In this document: positions 26,124 to 34,187 of the stretch, piece after piece
Layout of the letters: the number at the start of each line of letters is the position of its first letter
How positions within the stretch are numbered: the first letter of the stretch is position 1
Assembly: GCA_959604655.1 (NCBI GenBank)
Contig: CAUHCL010000002.1
Coordinates: 1 to 57,842 of the forward strand
Length of the DNA: 57,842 nucleotides
Source of the DNA: an uncultured Alistipes sp.
GTDB taxonomy: Bacteria > Bacteroidota > Bacteroidia > Bacteroidales > Rikenellaceae
Reading direction: 5' to 3'
Position numbers and translations under genes: made by a program
Notes under the pieces: model-generated
What the model was told of the DNA's origin: nothing
The model's database searches: none
What the model saw: the letters and a program-made list of their open reading frames with translations, nothing else

Positions 26124-26687
26124 ATGAGAATGAACTTCGCAGCACATATCTTACTCCGCGCGACGGCAGCACTGTGCCTGCTCGCCGCGACCTCGTGCGT
26201 CACCGAGAATCCGCCCGAGGCGGACGAGACGACGCTGGTCGAGACAGGGCAGGCGGCCCCCGATTTCACCGTCGGGATGCTCGACGGCAGCGAGGTCACC
26301 CTCTCCGACCTGCGCGGCCGCGCGGTACTGCTCACCTTCTGGAGCTCCGAGTGCTCGGTATGCCGCGCCGAAATGGCCGTGGTGCAGGAGCGTATAATCG
26401 ACCGCTTCGCCGACCGCCCCTTCACCTACCTGCCCGTATCGCGCGGGCTGAGCCGCGAGACGGTGGAGGAATTCTGCCGACAAAACGGATACACGTTTCC
26501 CGTGGGGCTCGATCCCGACCGAAGCATATACGGCATGTATGCCACACGGTACGTGCCGCGCAGCTTTCTGATCGACGCCGACGGCGTGATCCGCCTGTCG
26601 GCCGTGGAGTACGAGACCGACTATCTCGACGTCATAGCCGCGGAAACGGAGAAACTGCTCCGAAAAATCGAACGGCAAAACCCGTAA
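26124..26687 (+). CDS. TlpA-like thiol-disulfide lipoprotein
   Basis: A 187-residue periplasmic redoxin. The lipoprotein signal ends LAATSC (Cys25). The AhpC/TSA-thioredoxin fold starts at GQAAPDFTV, with the active site CSVC in FWSSECSVCRAEM and the cis-Pro segment YVPRSFLIDADG. The CxxC indicates a disulfide exchange role, as in TlpA/ResA. It has its own promoter and is 47 bases before the sialidase gene, which has another -7 box. Confidence 0.88.
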   Translation: MRMNFAAHILLRATAALCLLAATSCVTENPPEADETTLVETGQAAPDFTVGMLDGSEVTLSDLRGRAVLLTFWSSECSVCRAEMAVVQERIIDRFADRPFTYLPVSRGLSRETVEEFCRQNGYTFPVGLDPDRSIYGMYATRYVPRSFLIDADGVIRLSAVEYETDYLDVIAAETEKLLRKIERQNP

Positions 26688-26704
26688 AATAGAAATATTT
26701 AACC

Positions 26705-26712
26705 TATATTTG
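26705..26712 (+). promoter_or_regulatory. -7 box upstream of sialidase gene
   Basis: TATATTTG lies 22 bases before the start codon. No good -33 element is visible. Confidence 0.4.
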
Positions 26713-26734
26713 CGAAAAGGTCAACCCCAACGCC

Positions 26735-28357
26735 ATGAACCCTTTCGCAAAGACTCTCATCGCCGCGGCCGTCATAATCCTGTCGGCCGCCCGCCATTCG
26801 CAGGCAGCGGACATCCGCATCGCGGCAGGCGCCGCGCAGACACCCGTACTGCTCGACCGCGCGGACAACATACTGTTCAACATACGCATCGACGCCCCCG
26901 AGGGCGGCACGTTCGATCGACTCGACCTGCGGCTGGACAAAGAGTCCGCCCGCCACGTCCGCTCGGTGAAGCTCTACTACTCGGGGACCGACGCGGTGAA
27001 CGTGGCGGCCGACAAGCTCGCCGCCGCGCGCTACATCCCCGACGGCGGGCGCAAGGCCCACCCTTCGTACAGCATCCTCAAGGCCGAACGGCGCGCCGCC
27101 GAGCAAGTGACACTCACGGCCCCTACCCCGCTGTTCCGCGGCATCAACTACTTCTGGGTGAGCGTCGAGATGCGGCGCGACACTCCGCTGACGCACAAGC
27201 TGTCGGCCTCGCTGACATCCGTCACGGTCGACGGACGCACCGCCGCGCCCGAAATGATCGCCGAGCCCGAAGCGCCGCGCCGAATGGCCGTCGGAGTGCG
27301 TCACGCGGGCGACGACGGCTCGGCGGCTTTCCGCATCCCGGGACTCGTGACCACCGCGCGGGGGAGTCTGCTCGCCGTTTACGACGTGCGTTACAACTCT
27401 TCGAAAGATCTTCAGGAACATATCGACATAGGTCTGAGCCGCAGCGTCGACGGCGGGCGGACATGGCAGCGCATGCGTCTGCCGCTCAGCTTCGGCCAAC
27501 AGGGAGGCCTGCCCGAGGCGCAGAACGGCGCGGGTGACCCCGCCATACTCTACGACCCGACCACGCACCGCGCGTGGGTGGTGGCGGCATGGTGCCACGG
27601 AATGGGCAACCGCATGGCCTGGCACTCGTCGATGAGCGGCATGGAGCCGCACACCACGGGCCAGCTCGTCATGGCATACAGCGACGACGACGGCAAGAGC
27701 TGGTCGAAACCGATAAACGTCACGCGTCAGGTGAAGCGTCCCGAGTGGAATTTCCTGCTGCAAGGCCCCGGGCGAGGCATAGCCATGAAGAACGGCACGA
27801 TAGTCTTCGCGGCGCAATACATCGACGCCGAGCGCATGCCCCACTCCTGCCTGATTTACAGCGACGACCACGGCCGAAGCTGGCACCTGCACGAAGGGGC
27901 GCGGTCGAACACCACCGAAGCGCAGGTGGCGGAGCTGCCCTCGGGCGATCTGATGCTCAACATGCGCGACAACCGAGGCGGCAGCCGCGCGGTGGCAGTC
28001 ACCGCAGACATGGGCCGCACGTGGACCGAACACCCCTCGTCGCGGAAGGCTCTGCGCGAACCCGTCTGCATGGCGAGCCTCATATCCGTAGCGGCCGAAG
28101 ACAACGTGTCGGGGCGCGACATATTGCTGTTCTCGAATCCCGACAACGACAGCGCCCGCCGCGACATGACCGTGAAGATCAGCTTCGACGGCGGCCTGAC
28201 ATGGCCCGAGGAGAACAAGGTTCTGCTCGACGCGGGCGACGGCTGGGGATATTCGTGTCTGACGATGATAGACCGCCAGACCGTCGGCATACTCTACGAA
28301 AGCTCGCAGGCACACATGACATTCCAGGCGATACCGCTCGCCGATCTGCTGCCGTAA
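26735..28357 (+). CDS. exo-alpha-sialidase, GH33
   Basis: Releases terminal sialic acids from host glycoconjugates. The 540-residue exported protein has a signal peptide ending HSQA, an N-terminal beta-sandwich domain (about 25-180) and the six-bladed propeller. The FRIP motif is at 199-202. Asp boxes follow: SVDGGRTW, SDDDGKSW, SDDHGRSW and SFDGGLTW. The nucleophile region includes a Tyr in GYSCLTM and the TEAQ Glu. The family and activity are clear. No sialic-acid catabolic or SusCD genes lie beside it; a sialate O-acetylesterase is 6 kb away. Confidence 0.94.
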   Translation: MNPFAKTLIAAAVIILSAARHSQAADIRIAAGAAQTPVLLDRADNILFNIRIDAPEGGTFDRLDLRLDKESARHVRSVKLYYSGTDAVNVAADKLAAARYIPDGGRKAHPSYSILKAERRAAEQVTLTAPTPLFRGINYFWVSVEMRRDTPLTHKLSASLTSVTVDGRTAAPEMIAEPEAPRRMAVGVRHAGDDGSAAFRIPGLVTTARGSLLAVYDVRYNSSKDLQEHIDIGLSRSVDGGRTWQRMRLPLSFGQQGGLPEAQNGAGDPAILYDPTTHRAWVVAAWCHGMGNRMAWHSSMSGMEPHTTGQLVMAYSDDDGKSWSKPINVTRQVKRPEWNFLLQGPGRGIAMKNGTIVFAAQYIDAERMPHSCLIYSDDHGRSWHLHEGARSNTTEAQVAELPSGDLMLNMRDNRGGSRAVAVTADMGRTWTEHPSSRKALREPVCMASLISVAAEDNVSGRDILLFSNPDNDSARRDMTVKISFDGGLTWPEENKVLLDAGDGWGYSCLTMIDRQTVGILYESSQAHMTFQAIPLADLLP

Positions 28358-28380
28358 AACGAAATCCCGATTCGTTTTGC

Positions 28381-28416
28381 GCGAGGCGCAGCCTGCGGAG
28401 AGAGCGACAGCGAGCC
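28381..28416 (+). repeat. half family B repeat, copy B4
   Basis: GCGAGGCGCAGCCTGCGGAG plus the following inner segment; the right half and terminal hairpin are missing. Confidence 0.6.
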
Positions 28417-28426
28417 TGAACAAACG

Positions 28427-28462
28427 ACTTACCCCTGCCGAAACGGTTCGGCAGGGGTAAGT
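28427..28462. terminator. bidirectional terminator, sialidase/GH88
   Basis: A perfect 16-bp stem, ACTTACCCCTGCCGAA with TTCGGCAGGGGTAAGT, and a four-base loop, between convergent genes. Confidence 0.85.
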
Positions 28463-28488
28463 TTATCATTCGCCGTCGGCGCGCAGCC

Positions 28489-29640
28489 CTACAACGCCAG
28501 ATAGCGCATGGCCGCCTCTATAAAGTAATAGTCGCCGTACGAGAGGGGAACATCCACTTCGGACTTGGCCATATAGTGGCCCACGCCGTGCTTGAGCAGG
28601 AAATTGCCGTTCTCGCCGACCCCGGCGAAGTAGTAATCCGAGCAGAGCGACCGCAACTGACGCTCGGCCGTCGAGAGATAGCGTTCGTCCCCCGTGAAAC
28701 CGTAAAGCTCGATCAGGGCCGAAGCCATGACGGCACCCGCCGACGAATCTTTAGCCTGCTCGGCAGCATCGTAATCCCAGTTGGGGATGGCATCCTCGGG
28801 AAGACGCGGCAACAGATAGTCGGCTATCTTCACCGCCTGCTCCAGATACTTCTCGTCGCCCGTGGTGCGGTACATCATCGTGTAGCCGTAGAGTCCCCAC
28901 GACTGCCCGCGCGACCACGCCGAATCATTCGATCGTCCCTGCGCCGTGCGCTTCTCGACCACCTCGCCCGTCAGTTCGTTGTAGGCCACCACGTGGTGCG
29001 AACTGTTATCGGCACGGAAATGGTTCTTCAGCGTGACGTCGGCATGCGTGCGCGCGATCTTGTCGTATTCGCCGCCGCACCACTCCAGCATCTCCAGATT
29101 CATCATGTTGTCGATTATGACCATGAAATCGAGTTCGGGATTCTCCTTGCGGCCCGTGTTCCACGAGCGGATGCACCCCACCGTGGGGTTGAAACGCGTC
29201 GCGAGAGCGGCCGAAGCACGCTCGATCACCGACTTGTAATAGGGATCGCCCGTCAGGCGATAGGCGTTGCCGTAAGAGCAGAAGACCATGAAGCCCAGAT
29301 CGTGGGTGCCCTTATGGTCCTGCAATACCTCCAGACGGCGGGTGAACAGATCGGCATAGCGTTTCAGTTCCTCGTCGCCCGTGTGCTCGTAGAGCAGCCA
29401 CAGCGACCCGGGGAAAAATCCGCTGATCCAGTTGTAGGGCGACGTGGGCTGCACTTCGCCCTTCTCGAAGGTGCGGGGCAGCTTGCCTTCGATGCCCTCC
29501 ATGCGCACCGCCTGCGCCTTCTCCTGCTCGACAGCCGTCGCGAGGGCCTGCCGCAGCTCCTTCTTGAGCGCGGCACGCTCCGAGCACCCCACTGCCGCGA
29601 GACAGCACGATGCCACTACGAATAACAACAATCTTTTCAT
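28489..29640 (-). CDS. unsaturated glucuronyl hydrolase, GH88, lipoprotein
   Basis: Cleaves the unsaturated uronic acid left on oligosaccharides after a lyase. The 383-residue protein has a lipoprotein signal (Cys19 in LAAVGC) and an (alpha/alpha)6 barrel. Its two catalytic-type Asp residues are Asp114 (HDLGFM) and Asp177 (IIDNMMNLEML). It is placed last after recN, 46 bases away, an unusual neighbour for housekeeping genes. The natural substrate could be glycosaminoglycan-derived; no lyase is in the window. Confidence 0.9.
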   Translation of the reverse strand: MKRLLLFVVASCCLAAVGCSERAALKKELRQALATAVEQEKAQAVRMEGIEGKLPRTFEKGEVQPTSPYNWISGFFPGSLWLLYEHTGDEELKRYADLFTRRLEVLQDHKGTHDLGFMVFCSYGNAYRLTGDPYYKSVIERASAALATRFNPTVGCIRSWNTGRKENPELDFMVIIDNMMNLEMLEWCGGEYDKIARTHADVTLKNHFRADNSSHHVVAYNELTGEVVEKRTAQGRSNDSAWSRGQSWGLYGYTMMYRTTGDEKYLEQAVKIADYLLPRLPEDAIPNWDYDAAEQAKDSSAGAVMASALIELYGFTGDERYLSTAERQLRSLCSDYYFAGVGENGNFLLKHGVGHYMAKSEVDVPLSYGDYYFIEAAMRYLAL

Positions 29641-29686
29641 GTATGGTAAGTTTTAAGGTTAGTCAATCACCGCAAAATGTCCGCCC

Positions 29687-31333
29687 CTACTTCCGCCCCA
29701 GCAGAATCTCGGCCTGCGAAAGCGCCGCGTCGGTCACCTCGCTGCCCGACAGCATCTTGGCTATCTCGGTCACACGCTCCGACTCGGCCAGACGCGCGAT
29801 GTCGGTACGGCTGTCGCGCTTGTAAACCACGAAATGGGTGTCACCCTTGGAGGCCACCTGCGGCAGATGGGTTATGTCCACCACCTGCATGTTCTCCGCG
29901 AGCGAGCGTATGATCTCGCCCATGGCGTCGGCCACGCGGCCCGACACGCCCGTGTCGATCTCGTCGAAAATAATGGTCGGCAGCTTCGACCGCACGGCAA
30001 GCAACGCCTTCAGGGCGAGCATCACGCGCGAGATCTCGCCGCCCGAAGCCACCTTCTCCACAGGTTGCGGGGCCATGCGCCCGTTGGCCGTGAACATGAA
30101 GCGGATACGGTCGCCGCCCGACGGCATGAGTTCGCCCGCATCGCTCACCTCCACCTCGAAGCGCGCCTCGGGCATGCCCAGAGCGGCAAGCGTGCGCACG
30201 ATGCTCTCCGACACCTCGCCCGACGCCTCGGCACGCAACGCATGCAACTCGGCAGCAAGCGCCGCAGCCTTGCCGCGCAGCTCCGCGATCAACCCGCGCT
30301 GACGCTGCATGGCCTCGTCGCCGTGGACGATGGCATTCAGGCGTTCTTCCAGATCGCGGCCGACGGCCATAAGATCCTCCAGCGTGGCGACCCGATGCTT
30401 CTGACACATCGAATATATCATGTTCACCCGCTCGGTCAGACGCTGCAAACGCTCGGGATCGGCCTCGATGCGCTCCGCGTCGTCGGCGACGGTGACACCT
30501 ATGTCTTTCAGCTCCTGAACCACCGAGTGCAGGCGTCCCGCTATCTCCGCGGAGCGGGGATAGCTCTCGCCCACGTGCGCCACGGCATTCTCGGCCGCAG
30601 AGAGCTGCTCCAGCACTCCTATCTGCTCGGCATCCAGAATATTGCGCACCGCAACCAGCGCTTCGCCTATGCGGTCGGCATTCTCCAGCACCGACAGCTC
30701 GGCCTCGGCCTCGGCCAGTTCTCCTTCGCGCAGCCGCGCAGCCTCGAACTCGGCCACCTGATAACGCAGCCACTCCTCGTCCTTGCGCGCCGCCTCGGCC
30801 TCGGCCGTCATGCGCTCCAGCTCGCGTTCGGCCGCACGCAGCTCGCCGTAAGCCCCGCCGTAGGCCGCAACGACCTCGCCCGCGCCCGCCAGCGTGTCGA
30901 TCGACCGTATGCGGAACATCTCGTCGGAGAGCACCAGATTCTGATGCTGCGAATGTATGTCGATAAGCCGTACGCCCAACTCGCGCAGCACCGCAAGCTG
31001 CACGGGCATGTCGTTCACGAAAGCGCGGCTCTTGCCCGCGGGCGAGATCATGCGGCGCACGACGGTCTGCGGCTCGTAATCGAGGTCGTTCGAGTCGAAA
31101 AACGCCTCCAGACCGTATCCAGTAAGGTCGAACACACCCTCGATGACGCAACTGCGCGACTCGTCGCGCAGGGTACCGCTCTCGTTCTTGTTGCCCAGAA
31201 GCAGGCCCAGCGCACCCAGCAGGATAGATTTTCCCGCACCCGTCTCGCCCGTTATGATGTTCAGACGGGCATCAAGCTCCATGTCGAGCTTCTCGATCAA
31301 CGCATAATTCTCAACCGTCAGACGACGCAACAT
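29687..31333 (-). CDS. recN: DNA repair protein RecN
   Basis: An SMC-like ATPase acting in double-strand break repair. The 548-residue protein has Walker A GETGAGKS (29-36), a long coiled-coil middle (about 150-370) and the C-terminal signature and Walker B region IIFDEIDTGVSGRVADAMG. Full length. It begins 13 bases after coaBC, the common Bacteroidota order bamD-rpoZ-coaBC-recN. Confidence 0.96.
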   Translation of the reverse strand: MLRRLTVENYALIEKLDMELDARLNIITGETGAGKSILLGALGLLLGNKNESGTLRDESRSCVIEGVFDLTGYGLEAFFDSNDLDYEPQTVVRRMISPAGKSRAFVNDMPVQLAVLRELGVRLIDIHSQHQNLVLSDEMFRIRSIDTLAGAGEVVAAYGGAYGELRAAERELERMTAEAEAARKDEEWLRYQVAEFEAARLREGELAEAEAELSVLENADRIGEALVAVRNILDAEQIGVLEQLSAAENAVAHVGESYPRSAEIAGRLHSVVQELKDIGVTVADDAERIEADPERLQRLTERVNMIYSMCQKHRVATLEDLMAVGRDLEERLNAIVHGDEAMQRQRGLIAELRGKAAALAAELHALRAEASGEVSESIVRTLAALGMPEARFEVEVSDAGELMPSGGDRIRFMFTANGRMAPQPVEKVASGGEISRVMLALKALLAVRSKLPTIIFDEIDTGVSGRVADAMGEIIRSLAENMQVVDITHLPQVASKGDTHFVVYKRDSRTDIARLAESERVTEIAKMLSGSEVTDAALSQAEILLGRK

Positions 31334-31346
31334 ACGGCAAATTTAT

Positions 31347-32543
31347 CTATCGGTTCAAACAATTCTCTATTTTGTCGGCTATGCGCTCAGCCGCCTCGCG
31401 CTTGCTCATCAGCGGCAGGTCCTCGCGCGACGAGGCATCGATGAGCGACAGCACATTCGTGTCGCCCCGAAATCCCGCACCCGCCGTGCGCAGCGAATTG
31501 AGCGCTATGAAGTCGAAATTCTTGCGGCGCAGCTTCTCCCGCGCATTGGCATCCTCGTTCTCGGTCTCCATAGCGAAACCGACCAATATGCGGCTGCCCT
31601 TGCGGCCGCCAAGCTCGGCGGCTATATCCTTCGTACGGCGCAATGCCACCGACATGTCGCCGTCGCCCTTCTTGATCTTCTCGGAAGCGGTATGCAAGGG
31701 AGTGTAGTCGGCCACGGCGGCGCACATGACCGCTCCGTCGCAGGCGTCGAACTCGGCCACGCACGCTTCGTACATATCCTCGGCCGAGAGCACGTCCACG
31801 CGTCTTACGCCGCGGGGCGTCGGCAGCGAGGTGCGGCCGCTCATCAATACAACGTCGGCACCGCGGGCCGCCAAAGCCTCGGCCACGGCGTAGCCCATCT
31901 TGCCCGACGAATGGTTGGATATGAATCTTACGGGATCGATAGCCTCGATGGTGGCTCCCGCCGTCACGAGAAAGCGTTTACCGCACAGACTCTTTTTTTT
32001 TTCGGAAACAATGGCGGCCACCGCCTTTACGATCGTCTCGGGCTCGGCCATGCGACCCTTGCCCACGAGTCCGCTGGCCAACTCGCCCGACTCGGGTTCG
32101 ACGATATGCACTCCGTCGGCACGCAGGCGCTCCAGATTGCGCTGCGTGGCCACATGGGCATACATGTCGAGATCCATGGCGGGAGCGACGGCAACGGGAC
32201 ACCTCGCCGACAAATAGGTGGTGAGCAGCAGGTTGTCGGCCACGCCCGCAGCCATCTTGGCGAGGGTGTTGGCCGTAGCAGGGGCTATCAGATAGCAGTC
32301 GGCCCACTCGCCCAGAGACACATGCGAGTTCCACTCGCCGTTTTCGGGGTTGAAAAAATCCACCCAAATGGGGTTTTTCGACAGAGTGGCCATCGTGAGC
32401 GGCGTGATGAACTGCTTGGCCAAAGGAGTCATGACCACACGCACTTCGGCACCCGCACCTGCCAATAAACGGCAAAGCACAGCCGACTTATACGCAGCTA
32501 TGCTACCCGTTATTCCCAAAACGATATGTTTGCCTTTCAACAT
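31347..32543 (-). CDS. coaBC: bifunctional phosphopantothenoylcysteine decarboxylase/synthetase
   Basis: Two consecutive steps of coenzyme A synthesis in the cytoplasm. The 398-residue protein has an N-terminal CoaC flavoprotein domain (about 1-180; GITGSIAAYK, SHVSLGEWAD with the catalytic His, PAMDLDMY) and a C-terminal CoaB domain (about 187-398; VTAGATIEAIDPVRFISNHS, KIKK). A run of ten A (complement of 31993-32002) encodes the SEKKKS linker between the two domains. Start at MLKGKHIVLG (32543); upstream frame continues into repeat A3 and is rejected. Repeat A3 sits in its leader. Confidence 0.95.
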   Translation of the reverse strand: MLKGKHIVLGITGSIAAYKSAVLCRLLAGAGAEVRVVMTPLAKQFITPLTMATLSKNPIWVDFFNPENGEWNSHVSLGEWADCYLIAPATANTLAKMAAGVADNLLLTTYLSARCPVAVAPAMDLDMYAHVATQRNLERLRADGVHIVEPESGELASGLVGKGRMAEPETIVKAVAAIVSEKKKSLCGKRFLVTAGATIEAIDPVRFISNHSSGKMGYAVAEALAARGADVVLMSGRTSLPTPRGVRRVDVLSAEDMYEACVAEFDACDGAVMCAAVADYTPLHTASEKIKKGDGDMSVALRRTKDIAAELGGRKGSRILVGFAMETENEDANAREKLRRKNFDFIALNSLRTAGAGFRGDTNVLSLIDASSREDLPLMSKREAAERIADKIENCLNR

Positions 32544-32571
32544 ACGAGGAATGTTTTTCTTAACCGTTATA

Positions 32572-32651
32572 CGACATTGCCCTGCAATGTCGGCAGTTCG
32601 CCGCCGCCCCACGCGGCGGACTGCTGTCGCACTCCGTCGCCGTCGGCGAAC
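32572..32651 (-). repeat. family A structured repeat, copy A3
   Basis: Reverse-oriented core. The terminal hairpin is CGACATTGC (32572-32580), loop CCT, GCAATGTCG (32584-32592). The hairpin ends 29 bases before the coaBC start. Confidence 0.8.
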
Positions 32652-32717
32652 AGCGCGCTTTACAATAAAGTATTCCGACGAACGCTTCGCGCCCTATTGC
32701 AGCGCGGCGAATCCGCC

Positions 32718-33047
32718 CTACTGTTTCGCCTGCGCCTCGTCGCCCTTGCGGTAGTACACCTCGTCGTCCAAAAACTCCTCCGTGGCGATAATCACAGGCT
32801 TTGGCAGACGCTCGTAATAACGCGATATCTCGATCTGCTCGCGATTCTCGAAGGTCTCCTCCATTGTATCGGTGGGCGACGAGAAGTCGGCCAGCTTACG
32901 ATTGAGCTCGGCTTTCAACTCCGACGATATCTGGTTGGCTCGGCGGGCTATGATGTTGATGCTCTCGTAGATATTGCCCGTATCCTTGTCCAGGTCGACA
33001 AGTTTGCGGGTAATGGTGTTGTTGGGAATGTTCTTCTTGATCTCCAT
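32718..33047 (-). CDS. RNA polymerase omega-like subunit (Bacteroidota type)
   Basis: A 109-residue protein starting MEIKKNIPNNTITRKLVDLD, with NIYESINIIARRANQIS, the RpoZ/Rpb6-like core that braces the beta' subunit, and an acidic C-terminus. This form sits between bamD and coaBC in many Bacteroidota genomes. It begins 24 bases after bamD. The identification rests on the conserved N-terminal region and on gene order. Confidence 0.85.
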   Translation of the reverse strand: MEIKKNIPNNTITRKLVDLDKDTGNIYESINIIARRANQISSELKAELNRKLADFSSPTDTMEETFENREQIEISRYYERLPKPVIIATEEFLDDEVYYRKGDEAQAKQ

Positions 33048-33071
33048 CTTAATATGCGTAATTTTTCGTTG

Positions 33072-33884
33072 TTACTCTTCCTTTCGGTTCTTTTCGATAA
33101 AGCGCTTGGCCACGTCGGCCGCATGGTCCACATCCTTGCGGTACTTCGACTCGGGATACTCCATGATGAACGAATAATAGGAGTCGAGCGTGGACATGAA
33201 ACGGTCCATCTGCTTTGCTGCCACCGAGTTGTCGGCCAGCTTGAACGACGACATGACGATGTAGTACATCACGTCCTCGCGGCGGTGCGAATCGGGATAC
33301 TGCTTCAACGCGTTGCGGAAAGCTATTATGGCCGAGTTGTAGCGCTCTATCTTATAATAGGTATAGGCGTTGATATACGACTTCTCGTGCAGACGCCACG
33401 TCAGGTCGTTCAGCATATCCTGAAACAGCGGGAACTGCGCGCTCTCGGGATAGTGCGACATGAACTCCGACACGGCGATGATGGCCTGCGACGTGGTCGA
33501 CTGGTCGCGCTCGGGCGTGGGGCACATGTTGTAGAGGCTTATGGCGTACATCGCCTCGGCGTCCTCGATGAATCCGCTGCGTCCGAAGCTGCGGCGGAAC
33601 TCGTCAAACAGGGTCGACGAGGTGGCGTAGTCGCCCTCCTTGAAGCGGCAGCGCGCCAGATAGAACGACACGGTATCCTCCTTGAGCGTGCCCTTGTAGT
33701 AGTACTCGCAGGCCTCGAACAGCGACGCGGCCTTGGTCCACTTCTCGGCGTCGTAATAGACCTTGGCGCGTTCGAAGATGATTTCCGAATCGCCGGTATT
33801 TATAACCCTCTGTATTCCCGAGCAGCCGCAAAAAGCCGCAACCACGACGGCCAGAGCCACCACGTAAGATAACTTTTGTTTCAT
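33072..33884 (-). CDS. bamD: outer-membrane assembly lipoprotein BamD
   Basis: Part of the BAM complex that folds outer-membrane proteins. The 270-residue protein has a lipoprotein signal ending AFCGC and five TPR-type helix pairs (for example KVYYDAEKWTKAASLFEACE, FMSHYPESAQ, YYKIERYNSAIIAF), the standard BamD solenoid. First gene of the bamD-rpoZ-coaBC-recN cluster; a -7 box lies 40 bases upstream. Confidence 0.94.
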   Translation of the reverse strand: MKQKLSYVVALAVVVAAFCGCSGIQRVINTGDSEIIFERAKVYYDAEKWTKAASLFEACEYYYKGTLKEDTVSFYLARCRFKEGDYATSSTLFDEFRRSFGRSGFIEDAEAMYAISLYNMCPTPERDQSTTSQAIIAVSEFMSHYPESAQFPLFQDMLNDLTWRLHEKSYINAYTYYKIERYNSAIIAFRNALKQYPDSHRREDVMYYIVMSSFKLADNSVAAKQMDRFMSTLDSYYSFIMEYPESKYRKDVDHAADVAKRFIEKNRKEE

Positions 33885-33923
33885 ACCGAATTATTTACTG
33901 CTGCAATGCAGGTAGTAATCGTG

Positions 33924-33931
33924 CAAAATTA
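33924..33931 (-). promoter_or_regulatory. -7 box upstream of bamD
   Basis: TAATTTTG on the minus strand, 40 bases upstream of the bamD start; -33 element unclear. Confidence 0.4.
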
Positions 33932-34023
33932 CACATATTTTTTGTTTTAACGACATACGAGGGCGAATTATTATGTTTTTCGACTCTTTATCGCACTTTA
34001 TGCAGCGCGGCAGACGGTCGGAA

Positions 34024-34051
34024 ATAAAAATCCCCTCGCGGGGAGGGGATT
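34024..34051 (-). terminator. terminator of the galactoside operon
   Basis: On the minus strand AATCCCCT, a C/G-rich loop, AGGGGATT, then TTTATTT. It lies after the sialate O-acetylesterase gene and repeat A4. Confidence 0.75.
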
Positions 34052-34078
34052 CGGAATTTTATTATCGCTTCTTCGGCG

Positions 34079-34173
34079 GTTCGCCGACGGCGGCAGGAGT
34101 GCGCGAGCCTCGGCGAGCAGCAGTCCGCCGCGTGGTGGCGGCGGCGAACTGCCGACATTGCCGAGCAATGTCG
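34079..34173 (+). repeat. family A structured repeat, copy A4
   Basis: Full core. The terminal hairpin is CGACATTGC (34153-34161), loop CGA, GCAATGTCG (34165-34173). It lies 14 bases from the esterase stop. Confidence 0.85.
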
Positions 34174-34187
34174 ATCTTCAAAAAACA

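Larger units (their letters stand above)
33885..34187. other. intergenic: bamD promoter, terminator, repeat A4
   Basis: A 303-base gap between the end of the esterase gene and bamD. It contains the bamD -7 box, a minus-strand terminator (34024-34051) and repeat A4 (34079-34173). Confidence 0.7.

Noticed and set aside
32544..32612. N-terminal extension of CoaBC
   Set aside because: The extra residues are translated repeat A3 sequence; CoaC proteins start at the MLKGKHIVLG-type segment.
34024..34051. Member of family A or B
   Set aside because: It lacks either core. With its T-rich minus-strand tail it fits a terminator better.
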